A stretch of 64,000 nt of DNA from assembly GCA_036503775.1 (NCBI GenBank), contig DASXWH010000016.1, positions 1 through 64,000 of the forward strand, in the 5' to 3' direction. Source of the stretch: Ohtaekwangia sp036503775 (GTDB taxonomy: Bacteria > Bacteroidota > Bacteroidia > Cytophagales > Cyclobacteriaceae). Shown one piece after another: positions 16,961 to 25,837 of the stretch. Each line of letters begins with the position of its first letter. Within the stretch, counting starts at the first letter, position 1. The notes under the pieces are model-generated. The model worked only from the letters and a program-made list of their open reading frames with translations. It was not told where the DNA came from and searched no databases. Made by a program: the position numbers and the translations under genes.

Positions 16961-18866
16961 TACCAGGGCATTCTTAACAACCCTTCTGACATTAATTCTT
17001 TTTCAGTTATTCGCACAGAATCAACAAGAAATACAACTTGCAAACGAATACCTGATCAAAGGAGATAAGAAAAAAGCCCTGGAGTTATATAGGGATTTAT
17101 CCAAGCGTGATGCGAACAATCAATTTATTTATAATAACTACCTAAACACGCTGCTGGATATAGCTGCTTACGATGAAGCACAGAACTATATAAAAAAACT
17201 CCTTAAAGCAGATGTGGATAATATCCAGTACAAACTCGATGCAGGTCTGGTGATGGTAAAGTCCGGTGAACTCCAGAAAGCTGATAAATATTACCGGGAA
17301 GTAATTACTGAAAACAAAAACAATATCCAGCGTATTAAGTTGATGTCTGAGTATTTTTCTTCAAGGTCTCTTTTTGATTATGGTGTGATCGCCCTTACAG
17401 TTGCACGGGAGCATATGGAAAACCCCTACCTATTTAGTCTTGATCTGGCAATGCTTTATAGACTGAAGGGTGATCAGGAAAAGATGGTGCAGGAATACTT
17501 GAATTATGTAACCCAAACCTCAGCGAATATTCAATACGTGAAAAATGTCATGCAGGCATTGCTGACGGATCCTGGTGAACTGGAAAGTCTGGAGAAAATA
17601 CTTTATGAACGAGTGCAACAGCATCCTGAAGTTGAAGTCTATGCGGACCTACTCATTTGGGTAACAATACAACAAAAAAATTTTTATGCCGCATTCATTC
17701 AGGCTAGAGCATATGACAAGCGATACAAACATGATGGTGAAAAATTAATGGAGGTAGCACGTGTTTCTCTTGATAATGAAGATTATAACAATGCACTGAA
17801 AATTTACAATTATGTTGTACGTGAATATCCAAAAACGCCAAATTATTTAAATGCCCGGCTTGGGGTTATCCGGACGCATGAATTAAGAGTAAAAAATAGC
17901 TATCCTATAAATTTAGACTCCGTACGATTTTTGATTAACAACTATCAGGAGTTTATTAAGCAATATCCCGATAATATAAATGCGCTTGAAGCTACCAGGA
18001 GCAGGGCTTTGTTATTTGCTACACACCTTGATGAGAAAGATTCTGCCATTGTTATTTTAACTAAGCTTATTTCCAATCCTCGGGCGTCCCTCTATCTGAA
18101 ATCAAAAGCCAAACTCGATCTGGGTGATATTTATGTATTAAAAGGAGAGGCCTGGGAATCAAGCCTCCTTTACTCACAAGTAGAAAAAGCCCAGCGTGAA
18201 AACCCAATCGGCTACGAAGCAAAATTGAGGAATGCAAAACTTTCTTATTACAAAGGCGACTTTCAATTAGCCCAGGAACACTTGAATATTTTAAAGGAAG
18301 CCACAACCCGTGAAATTGCTAATGACGCCCTGGATTTAAGTATGCGCATAAAAGAAAATATTGCGCTTGATTCAGCAGGTGAAGCCCTTAAAGCTTATTC
18401 CTTTATTGAACTTTTACTTTTTCAAAACAAAACCGAAGAAGCTCTTAAAAGAATAGACTATCTGAAAAAAGGTTTTGTGGTCAACGAAAAGAAAAATCCG
18501 GGCACAATTATACCAGATCGGTTAGAGCAAAATCTAAAGGATTCAGTATTGCTTTCTGTCAGCAATCAGACCATTCTTGACGATGTATACTGGCTTGAGG
18601 CTAAAATAAGAATGCAACGAGGGGAATTCAATGAATCCATTGCGCTCCTGGATAAAATCATGGCGGAGTATGGCGAAGACATTCTTACAGATGACGCGTA
18701 TTTCCTGAAAGGTGAAATTTACGAGCGCCAGCTTAATGATAAGACCAAGGCCATGGAGATTTATCGGGATTTTTTAAACAAATTCCCGGGTAGTGTACAT
18801 GCTGCGGAGGCCAGAAAAAGATACAGGACGTTGCGGGGTGACTATGCAGAGCAACCCCAGTTATAG
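16914..18866 (+). CDS. Secreted tetratricopeptide-repeat protein
   Basis: 650 residues with a signal peptide whose hydrophobic core (FLTTLLTLILFQLFA) begins only after 19 polar residues. The N-terminal extension is encoded by an extremely AT-rich stretch, so the true start could lie a little downstream at a non-ATG codon; there is no other nearby ATG in frame. The body is TPR helices throughout (for example GDKKKALELYRDLSKRD and ALKIYNYVVREYPKTPNY), ending in a YbgF/BamD-like repeat (KAMEIYRDFLNKFPGSVHAAEARKR, C-terminal part). It probably serves as a periplasmic scaffold. No specific partner is evident. Confidence 0.87.
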   Translation: MTNYNNYIYILYNTISTRAFLTTLLTLILFQLFAQNQQEIQLANEYLIKGDKKKALELYRDLSKRDANNQFIYNNYLNTLLDIAAYDEAQNYIKKLLKADVDNIQYKLDAGLVMVKSGELQKADKYYREVITENKNNIQRIKLMSEYFSSRSLFDYGVIALTVAREHMENPYLFSLDLAMLYRLKGDQEKMVQEYLNYVTQTSANIQYVKNVMQALLTDPGELESLEKILYERVQQHPEVEVYADLLIWVTIQQKNFYAAFIQARAYDKRYKHDGEKLMEVARVSLDNEDYNNALKIYNYVVREYPKTPNYLNARLGVIRTHELRVKNSYPINLDSVRFLINNYQEFIKQYPDNINALEATRSRALLFATHLDEKDSAIVILTKLISNPRASLYLKSKAKLDLGDIYVLKGEAWESSLLYSQVEKAQRENPIGYEAKLRNAKLSYYKGDFQLAQEHLNILKEATTREIANDALDLSMRIKENIALDSAGEALKAYSFIELLLFQNKTEEALKRIDYLKKGFVVNEKKNPGTIIPDRLEQNLKDSVLLSVSNQTILDDVYWLEAKIRMQRGEFNESIALLDKIMAEYGEDILTDDAYFLKGEIYERQLNDKTKAMEIYRDFLNKFPGSVHAAEARKRYRTLRGDYAEQPQL

Positions 18867-18911
18867 CTAAAAATATTTTTTAGATACTCTGCATGCATAA
18901 CAATTTTTTTA

Positions 18912-18919
18912 TACCTTCG
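18912..18919 (+). promoter_or_regulatory. Possible -7 promoter element for the MarR-fad operon
   Basis: TACCTTCG differs by one base from the Bacteroidetes -7 consensus TAnnTTTG and lies 19 bases ahead of the MarR start codon. No clear -33 element was seen. Confidence 0.35.
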
Positions 18920-18938
18920 CTATCCCTGCCGAAATCGT

Positions 18939-19394
18939 ATGCGAAGAGAAGAAACTGTAGATTATCACATTAAGGCTGCCTGGCATGCCATCGCTCGCAT
19001 GTACAATCAACAAGCCTTAAAGTATGACGCCACGATGTCAATGGGGTTTTGCTTGTTGAACATCAATTCAGAAGAAGGAACCCCGGCAACCAAGATAGCA
19101 CCGCTAATGGGTCTTGAAGCTCGGAGTCTTACCCGCCTTTTAAAAAGCATGGAAGAGAAGGGATTGATATACCGTGAGGCCGATGCCAATGATGGTCGGC
19201 TTGTGAGAATTCTATTAACCAAAGAAGGAAAACAGAAAAAAGAGAAGGCACGGGAATCTGTCCTAAAATTTAATAACACAATCCGATCAATTATCCCGGA
19301 AGGAAAGCTCAACGTATTTTTTGAAGTACTTCAGGAGATAAACAAAACCATTGAGAAGATTAGTATATACGATAAGCAAGAGAATTTAACTTGA
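18939..19394 (+). CDS. MarR family transcriptional regulator
   Basis: 151 residues with the MarR winged helix: helix-turn-helix around TKIAPLMGLEARSLTRLLKS followed by MEEKGLIYREADANDGRLVRILLTKEG (wing with the conserved DGR). These proteins bind DNA as dimers and are released by small ligands. Standing 20 bases ahead of a beta-oxidation operon, it probably senses fatty acyl compounds and controls these genes and itself, a role played by the unrelated TetR-type FadR in Bacillus. That function is inferred from position only. Confidence 0.92.
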   Translation: MRREETVDYHIKAAWHAIARMYNQQALKYDATMSMGFCLLNINSEEGTPATKIAPLMGLEARSLTRLLKSMEEKGLIYREADANDGRLVRILLTKEGKQKKEKARESVLKFNNTIRSIIPEGKLNVFFEVLQEINKTIEKISIYDKQENLT

Positions 19395-19414
19395 TTAATA
19401 TCCTGGATTAAATT

Positions 19415-21814
19415 ATGAAACGTTCTATCCGTAAAGTCGCCATTCTGGGTTCCGGTGTCATGGGTTCAGCCATCGCTTGCCATTTTGCCAACGTTGGTTG
19501 TGAAGTGCTGTTGATGGATATTGCTCCAAAGGAACTTAACGATGAAGAAAAGGCAAAAGGTCTTTCTCTGGACAACAAGACAGTAAAAAACAGGATTGTC
19601 CAGGCATCTTTCGATCGATCAATTAAATCAAGTCCTGGACCGATTTACAGTAAGAAATTTATTTCCAGAATAAGCCTTGGCAATTTTGATGATGACATGC
19701 CTAAAATAAAGGATGTCGATTGGATCGTGGAAGTTGTTGTTGAAAACCTGGATATAAAAAAGAAGGTCTATGAACAAGTAGAAAAATTTCGCAGGCCGGC
19801 AACACTGGTAACGTCCAATACATCAGGAATACCGATTCATCTGATGGCAGAAGGCCGAAGTGACGATTTCAAAAAACATTTTGCAGGTACGCACTTCTTC
19901 AACCCTCCGCGTTACCTGAAATTATTTGAAATAATTCCAACTCAACATACCGATCCGGAGGTCACCAAGTTCCTCATGCACTATGGAGATCTTTATCTGG
20001 GAAAGACTACTGTTTTGTGTAAAGACACTCCGGCATTTATCGGAAACCGTGTAGGCGTCTGGGGTCTTCTCAAAGTCATTGATGCCATGCGCAAATTTGA
20101 TTTGAACGTTGATGAAATTGATAAACTCACTGGCCCGGTAATAGGGAGACCCAAATCCGCAACATTTCGTACCTCTGACCTTGTAGGCTTAGACACGTTG
20201 GTGAAAGTTGCTAACAATTTATATGCAGCTCTTCCCAATGACGAGGGCCGCGAAATGTTCAAGTTGCCGGAGATAGTATCAAAGCTTGAGCAGAATAAAT
20301 GGTTAGGTGATAAAACAGGTCAGGGATTTTATAAAAAATCCAAAAACGCTAAAGGTGAGACGGAAATTCTCACACTTGATCTTAAAACACTGGAATATAA
20401 ACCTAAAGCGAAAGCAAAATTTGCAACGCTTGAAACCACCAAAACCATTGACAATCTCAAGGACAGGTTCAAGGTTCTATTAGCTGGAAAAGATAAAGCC
20501 GGTGATTTTTACCGGGATGCGTTCTTTGGATTATTTCAATATGCCAGTAACAGAATACCAGAAATAGCCGATGAACTTTATAAAATTGATGATGCAGTTT
20601 GTGCTGGTTTTGGTTGGGAACTTGGGCCTTTTGAAACATGGGACGCTGTAGGAGTTGAGAAAGGTATTGAGGGAATGCAGTCCGTTGGATATAAACCAGC
20701 CGCATGGGTTACTGAAATGATTGCCGGAGGCAACAAGTCGTTTTACAGAATTCAGGAAGGAAAACGTCAGTATTATGACATTCAATCCAAAGGATATAAA
20801 AATATTCCCGGTAAGGAAGAATTTATAATTCTTGAAAACCTGAGTGATAAAATTGTCTGGAAGAATGCCGAATCAAAAGTTACTGACCTGGGCGATGGTG
20901 TAATCAACTTCTCATGGCATAGTAAGAGTTATACATTAGGGAGCTCTGTCATTGAAGGCTTGAATAAAGCAATTGATTTAGCTGAAAAAGAATATAAAGG
21001 TTTAGTGGTAGGACACCAGGGTGCAGACTTCTCACTGGGAGCAAACCTTGGGTTGGTCTTCATGTTTGCTATAGAGCAGGAGTACGATGAAATTGAATTC
21101 ATGGTACGTCAATTCCAGAATTCAGTGATGCGATTGCGATATTCTTCTGTTCCCGTTGTGGTTGCGCCACAAGGCAGAACGCTGGGTGGTGGTTGTGAAA
21201 TGACACTTCATTCAGACCTAGCCCAGGCAGCAGCGGAAACCTATATCGGCCTGGTAGAAGTTGGGGTAGGACTAATCCCCGGAGGAGGTGGGACAAAGGA
21301 ACTTACCAAACGCGTAAGTGATGCTATTGAAGAAGGTGATGTGGAATTAAATGCATTACAAAATGCGTTTATGAATATAGCAACTGCCAAGGTAGCGCTT
21401 TCAGCTGAGGAAGCTCGCGAGATGGGAATTCTTCGCACAAAAGACCGAATCTCTGTAAACAAGGACAGACAGATTCTGGATGCAAAATCCGCAGTACTTG
21501 AATTGTCGGAGGCCGGATACACAATGCCAGTTCACTCGAAAAACATTAAAGTTCAGGGAAGAACAGGAATGGCTCTTTTTATGGCGGGCATTCAGGGCAT
21601 GCGGATGGGAAATTACATCAGTGATCATGATATGAAAATAGCGCGGTGGATTGCTAATGTAATGTGTGGTGGAGATCTGTCTTATCCTCAGGAAGTAAGT
21701 GAGCAATATTTACTTGATCTGGAACGTGAAGCGTTTGTATCGCTTACCGGTGAAAAGAAAACACTGGAAAGAATTCAGTCGATATTGACTGGTGGAAAAC
21801 CCTTAAGAAATTAA
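19415..21814 (+). CDS. fadN: 3-hydroxyacyl-CoA dehydrogenase / enoyl-CoA hydratase (FadN type)
   Basis: 799-residue bifunctional beta-oxidation enzyme. The dehydrogenase comes first: NAD-binding AILGSGVMGSAIACHFANVG, then TSNTSGIP and HFFNPP around the catalytic His, then a 3HCDH C-domain (DTPAFIGNRVG). The crotonase-type hydratase comes last, with GGGCEMTLHSDLA and VEVGVGLIPGGGGTKE. This order is the reverse of E. coli FadB and matches Bacillus FadN in order and size. It would hydrate enoyl-CoA and oxidise L-3-hydroxyacyl-CoA. Downstream genes for thiolase (10-base gap) and acyl-CoA dehydrogenase (19-base gap) complete the cycle in one operon. Confidence 0.93.
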   Translation: MKRSIRKVAILGSGVMGSAIACHFANVGCEVLLMDIAPKELNDEEKAKGLSLDNKTVKNRIVQASFDRSIKSSPGPIYSKKFISRISLGNFDDDMPKIKDVDWIVEVVVENLDIKKKVYEQVEKFRRPATLVTSNTSGIPIHLMAEGRSDDFKKHFAGTHFFNPPRYLKLFEIIPTQHTDPEVTKFLMHYGDLYLGKTTVLCKDTPAFIGNRVGVWGLLKVIDAMRKFDLNVDEIDKLTGPVIGRPKSATFRTSDLVGLDTLVKVANNLYAALPNDEGREMFKLPEIVSKLEQNKWLGDKTGQGFYKKSKNAKGETEILTLDLKTLEYKPKAKAKFATLETTKTIDNLKDRFKVLLAGKDKAGDFYRDAFFGLFQYASNRIPEIADELYKIDDAVCAGFGWELGPFETWDAVGVEKGIEGMQSVGYKPAAWVTEMIAGGNKSFYRIQEGKRQYYDIQSKGYKNIPGKEEFIILENLSDKIVWKNAESKVTDLGDGVINFSWHSKSYTLGSSVIEGLNKAIDLAEKEYKGLVVGHQGADFSLGANLGLVFMFAIEQEYDEIEFMVRQFQNSVMRLRYSSVPVVVAPQGRTLGGGCEMTLHSDLAQAAAETYIGLVEVGVGLIPGGGGTKELTKRVSDAIEEGDVELNALQNAFMNIATAKVALSAEEAREMGILRTKDRISVNKDRQILDAKSAVLELSEAGYTMPVHSKNIKVQGRTGMALFMAGIQGMRMGNYISDHDMKIARWIANVMCGGDLSYPQEVSEQYLLDLEREAFVSLTGEKKTLERIQSILTGGKPLRN

Positions 21815-21824
21815 AACTGAAATT

Positions 21825-23000
21825 ATGGATGCATACATCGTAGCAGGTTTTAGAACTGGTGTTGGTAAAGCCAAGAAAGGCGGCTTCCGATTTACCCGGC
21901 CAGATGATCTGGCGGCAGATGTAATCAAACATCTGGTGAAGTCAGTACCTGGTCTCGAAAACAAAATGGTAGATGACCTCATTGTAGGAAACGCTGTACC
22001 TGAAGCAGATCAGGGAATGCAAATGGGCAGAATGATTTCACTTCTTGCATTAGGAATCGATACTCCGGGTATGGTGGTAAACCGTTACTGCGGATCTGGC
22101 GTAGAGACAATTGCTATTGCAAGCCACCGCATACATGCTGGTCAGGCGGATATAATAATTGCGGGAGGCACTGAATCGATGTCACTTGTTCCGGTTATGG
22201 GTTATAAAACGGCATTGAACTATGCAATTGCAAAAGATAACCCAACATACTATACCAGTATGGGTTTAACTGCAGAGGAGGTATCAAAACAATTTAAAAT
22301 TTCGCGCGAAGAGCAAGATCAGTTTTCATATGAGTCTCACATGAAAGCAGCGGCCGCCTGGAAAGAAGGAAAGTTCAAGGATGAAATTGTTCCCATCACC
22401 GTAAAGGAAGTTTATGTTGATGAAAACATGAAAAAGAAAACCCGTGAATTTATTGTGGACAGAGATGAGGGTATTCGTGCGGATACAACTGTAGAAGGTC
22501 TCTCCAAATTAAAACCTGTATTTGCAGCAGGTGGTACTGTTACCGCTGGCAACTCTTCTCAAACATCGGATGGCGCTGCCTTTGTCGTGGTTATGTCAGA
22601 GCGGATGGTGAATCAACTAAACCTGAAACCAATTGCCCGCATGGTAAGCTATGCTACTGCGGGAGTAGATCCAAGAATAATGGGTATTGGTCCGGTAGCC
22701 GCAATACCCAAAGCCCTGAAAATTGCCAATCTGAAATTAGACGATATAGATCTATTCGAATTGAACGAAGCATTTGCTGCGCAGTCACTCGCTGTTGTAA
22801 AGGAGCTGGGCATTGATCGCAAAAAATTAAATGTGAACGGAGGAGCAATTGCAGTTGGACATCCATTAGGGTCTTCGGGAGCCCGATTATCTGTTCAGCT
22901 TTTTAATGAAATGCGAAGACAAAAAAAGAAATACGGAATGGTAACAGCATGTGTCGGAGGCGGGCAGGGTGTTGCCGGTATTTACGAAGTGTTGAACTAG
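21825..23000 (+). CDS. fadA: Acetyl-CoA C-acyltransferase (thiolase)
   Basis: 391 residues, standard thiolase length. The nucleophilic Cys lies in VVNRYCGSGVETIA (about residue 90), the His in NGGAIAVGHPLGSSGAR (about 347) and the second Cys in TACVGGGQG (about 377), in the expected order. It cleaves 3-ketoacyl-CoA to acetyl-CoA and a shortened acyl-CoA. It lies between fadN and the acyl-CoA dehydrogenase gene with short spacers. An acetoacetyl-CoA thiolase role is possible, but the context argues for degradative thiolase. Confidence 0.95.
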   Translation: MDAYIVAGFRTGVGKAKKGGFRFTRPDDLAADVIKHLVKSVPGLENKMVDDLIVGNAVPEADQGMQMGRMISLLALGIDTPGMVVNRYCGSGVETIAIASHRIHAGQADIIIAGGTESMSLVPVMGYKTALNYAIAKDNPTYYTSMGLTAEEVSKQFKISREEQDQFSYESHMKAAAAWKEGKFKDEIVPITVKEVYVDENMKKKTREFIVDRDEGIRADTTVEGLSKLKPVFAAGGTVTAGNSSQTSDGAAFVVVMSERMVNQLNLKPIARMVSYATAGVDPRIMGIGPVAAIPKALKIANLKLDDIDLFELNEAFAAQSLAVVKELGIDRKKLNVNGGAIAVGHPLGSSGARLSVQLFNEMRRQKKKYGMVTACVGGGQGVAGIYEVLN

Positions 23001-23019
23001 AATAAAAAATTTAGAGACC

Positions 23020-24822
23020 ATGAGCACAACAGTTGCAACTAACCAGGCTATTAAAGGCGGAGAATTTTTGATACGGGAAACAAAAGCAGGCGAAATTTTT
23101 ATTCCCGAAGAATTCAATGAAGAGCAAAAAATGATCGAACAGCAGTGTAAGGATTTTCTTGCAAAAGAGGTCTGGCCACGGCTTGATGAGATCGACTCTA
23201 TGAAGGACCCTAACCTAATGCCATCTATTCTGGATAAGGCCGGAGAGCTTGGCCTGTTAGGTACATCAGTTCCTCAGGACCTCGGTGGTTTTGGAATGGA
23301 TTTCAATACTACAATGCTCGTTGCAGAAGTGATTGGCTCTGGTCATTCTGTAGCGGTAGCACTTTCAGCTCATACCGGCATCGGTACGCTCCCCATTCTG
23401 TATTACGGAAATGATGCGCAGAAGAAGAAGTACATTCCCAAGCTGGCTACGGGAGAATGGAAAGCTGCTTACTGTCTTACGGAACCGGATTCGGGTTCAG
23501 ATGCAAACAGTGGAAAGACTAAGGCAGTACTTACTTCCGATGGTAAACACTATGTCATCAATGGCCAGAAAATGTGGATCACCAATGGTGGATTCGCAGA
23601 TATCTATGTTGTCTTCGCGAAGATTGATAACGATAAAAATTTAAGTGCCTTTATCGTAGAGAAAACCTTTGGAGGGGTCACCATGAATGAAGAAGAAAAA
23701 AAGATGGGTATAAAAGGCTCTTCAACCCGCCAGATTTTTTTTAATGACTGCAAAGTTCCTGTAGAAAATCTATTAAGCGAAAGGGAGAACGGGTTTAAAA
23801 TAGCGGTGAATATTTTGAACATCGGACGAATCAAGCTGGGAGTTGCTGCGGTTGGTGGATCCAAGGCCACCATTAGTAAAGCAGTAAAGTATGCTACTGA
23901 GCGCAAACAATTCAACGTGCCCATTGCGTCCTTCGGTGCAATCAAGCATAAGATTGCTGAAATGGTTACGCGAGTGTTTGCTTCGGAATCAGCGCATTAT
24001 CGAGCAGGTCAGAATATTGATGATGCATACAACGCTTTTGTTGCGGGCGGAATGGATTCTGCCAAAGCACGGTTAAAGTCCCTGGAAGAATTTGCTATTG
24101 AATGTGCCATTCTGAAAGTACACGGTTCAGAAATACTGGATTTTACAGTCGATGAAGGTGTACAGATTTATGGCGGTATGGGCTTCTCAGCGGAAGGACC
24201 CATGGATCGTGCTTATCGGGATGCCCGAATCAACCGGATTTTTGAAGGCACAAATGAAATCAATCGACTGCTTACTATTGATATGCTGATGAAACGCGCC
24301 ATGAAGGGATCACTTGATTTAATGAACCCCGCTATGGCAGTTCAAAAGGAGCTGATGGCCATTCCTGATTTTGGTGCCAGTGAAGAGGAGGGAATTTTTG
24401 TGAAAGAAAAGAAGGCTGTACAGAATCTTAAAAAGGCCGGCCTTATGGTTTCGGGAGCCGCAGTACAAAAGTTCATGATGAAACTCTCTGAAGAGCAGGA
24501 AGTGCTGATGAATCTGGCTGATATGCTCATTGAAGCATATGTGGCTGAATCCATATTACTTCGTGTTGAAAAACTTATTGGGCTGAAAGGTGAGAATGCC
24601 TGTGCAATTCAAAAGGAAATGGCTATGATCTATTTGCATCACGCCATAAATAAGGGTGCAGCTGCAGGCCGCGAAGCGATCAATTCTTTTGCAGAAGGAG
24701 ACGAGCAACGGCTCATGCTCATGGGCCTGAAGCGCTTCACTAAAATTGATCCGTATAACCTGAAAGAAGCCAGAAGGAAAGTTGCAAATCATGTTATTGA
24801 AAAAGGAGCATATCCTTTCTAA
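23020..24822 (+). CDS. fadE: Acyl-CoA dehydrogenase (FadE-like, about 600 residues)
   Basis: 600 residues: an acyl-CoA dehydrogenase core (about 25-420) with AYCLTEPDSGSDANS and QKMWITNGG of the FAD/substrate domain and the C-terminal GGMGFSAEGPMDRAYRDARINRIFEGTNEINR block, plus an extra helical C-terminal domain of about 180 residues. Length and operon place match the Bacillus fadE product rather than short-chain dehydrogenases of about 380 residues. It introduces the first double bond and passes electrons to ETF. The electrons could then reach menaquinone through the Fe-S membrane pair at 30.0-32.2 kb. Confidence 0.94.
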   Translation: MSTTVATNQAIKGGEFLIRETKAGEIFIPEEFNEEQKMIEQQCKDFLAKEVWPRLDEIDSMKDPNLMPSILDKAGELGLLGTSVPQDLGGFGMDFNTTMLVAEVIGSGHSVAVALSAHTGIGTLPILYYGNDAQKKKYIPKLATGEWKAAYCLTEPDSGSDANSGKTKAVLTSDGKHYVINGQKMWITNGGFADIYVVFAKIDNDKNLSAFIVEKTFGGVTMNEEEKKMGIKGSSTRQIFFNDCKVPVENLLSERENGFKIAVNILNIGRIKLGVAAVGGSKATISKAVKYATERKQFNVPIASFGAIKHKIAEMVTRVFASESAHYRAGQNIDDAYNAFVAGGMDSAKARLKSLEEFAIECAILKVHGSEILDFTVDEGVQIYGGMGFSAEGPMDRAYRDARINRIFEGTNEINRLLTIDMLMKRAMKGSLDLMNPAMAVQKELMAIPDFGASEEEGIFVKEKKAVQNLKKAGLMVSGAAVQKFMMKLSEEQEVLMNLADMLIEAYVAESILLRVEKLIGLKGENACAIQKEMAMIYLHHAINKGAAAGREAINSFAEGDEQRLMLMGLKRFTKIDPYNLKEARRKVANHVIEKGAYPF

Positions 24823-24846
24823 AGAGTTTACTTAACCTAAACTGTG

Positions 24847-24880
24847 AAAAGGCCGGAGCAATCCGGCTTTTCCATTTTAG
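24847..24880 (+). terminator. Terminator of the fad operon
   Basis: Hairpin AAAAGGCCGGA / GCAA loop / TCCGGCTTTT with one bulged G, followed by a T-rich tail, 24 bases after the acyl-CoA dehydrogenase stop. Confidence 0.7.
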
Positions 24881-25034
24881 AAGAGGTGTTCAAATCTGCA
24901 AAAGCCCATGTTCAGTTTTCAACAGTTACAGAAAGGCCTCATACCTAAATTGTTGAAATTCTCAATAAATAAGGCATTTGGTTTCTATATTATTGATCAG
25001 CACAATCTTTGTTCAGTGGAAGAAAAAACTACCT

Positions 25035-25340
25035 ATGCAAACTCGCAGCAGCAACACCTCAGGCAGTACAACGATACTCATTGCCATTATCATTCTATTA
25101 ACATTCCCCTTATGGATTGGAATTCTGGGAGGACTTTTCGGAATAGTAATGGGAATTTTTGGTGCAGTTATCGGTGTATTTGCCGCGGTCTTCGGTTCAA
25201 TTTTCGGTTTGATTGGCAGCTTGTTCGGTTGGGTTTTTGATTGGGGATGGCATTTTCCTTTTGGTTTCGGAGAACACAAATTTCTTACGGTGTTTATAAT
25301 CGTTTTAGTGATTGTGCTGATCGCAAAATCAAAAAGATAA
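25035..25340 (+). CDS. Small Gly-rich membrane protein, unknown function
   Basis: 101 residues from the ATG at 25035 (MQTRSSNTSG). Two or three hydrophobic helices: one at about 11-60 rich in Gly, Phe and Ile with GIFGAVIGVFAAVFGSIFG-type spacing, then an aromatic WVFDWGWHFPFGF segment, and a last helix FLTVFIIVLVIVLIA. The Gly-xxx-Gly spacing suggests tightly packed helices. The frame is open upstream to 24978, but this start is the cleaner one. It ends exactly one base before the convergent exported-protein gene. No function can be assigned. Confidence 0.65.
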   Translation: MQTRSSNTSGSTTILIAIIILLTFPLWIGILGGLFGIVMGIFGAVIGVFAAVFGSIFGLIGSLFGWVFDWGWHFPFGFGEHKFLTVFIIVLVIVLIAKSKR

Positions 25341-25727
25341 TTATGAAATGGGGTGCTTGTTGTAAAGGCTGGGGTTGAGGAAATACTTTGAATAGATCGG
25401 ATATTTACGGATGGCCACAACTTCAGGCTTAAGCTTGTTTATAAAAACAACCTTATATTGAAATTCGAATCCCTTTTCAACCCGAACACTCTTTCGGGCA
25501 GTATACCATTTTTTATTCCAGGGATTAAGCACCTTTACCTCAAGGTGAAACAAGCCAGGGGTACTGCGAACACGCACCATTTTTCCGACATGATTATTAT
25601 AAAGCCTGCCATTAACAAATACCTGCATGCTAATCCCTTTGTCGGTTTTAATAGCAATACCAGAATCGTAAGCAAAGGTTAAAATGGACGAGAGGAGAAG
25701 AAAAAAGCACAAACCCATCTTTTTCAT
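25341..25727 (-). CDS. Small exported protein, unknown function
   Basis: 128 residues from the ATG at 25727; a signal peptide (KMGLCFFLLLSSILTFAY) is followed by a beta-rich domain with basic pairs (VRVRSTPGLFHLEVKVLN, KWYTARKSVRVEKG). The short frame extension to 25754 would only add residues ahead of the signal peptide. The layout resembles secreted DUF-type proteins with a single beta-sandwich. I do not recognise the family. Transcription converges with the membrane protein gene with no gap. Confidence 0.7.
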   Translation of the reverse strand: MKKMGLCFFLLLSSILTFAYDSGIAIKTDKGISMQVFVNGRLYNNHVGKMVRVRSTPGLFHLEVKVLNPWNKKWYTARKSVRVEKGFEFQYKVVFINKLKPEVVAIRKYPIYSKYFLNPSLYNKHPIS

Positions 25728-25837
25728 AGCACAGCTTTTTCCGTATATACGCAACCACTGTGCCAGTGTTTTTTATTCCAAAGAACAAAAGGCTGCTCTT
25801 TTTGCAACCTTTTGATAGTAAACTAAGGAGCATGGAT

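Noticed and set aside
24908..25240. 110-codon plus-strand frame overlapping the Gly-rich membrane protein
   Set aside because: Its composition is random-like with many Cys/Trp; the overlapping frame makes coherent transmembrane helices.
25787..25813. Possible terminator of the PhoD-like gene
   Set aside because: AAAAGGCTGC/GCAACCTTTT has an internal mismatch and only an interrupted T run; left out of the feature list as too weak.
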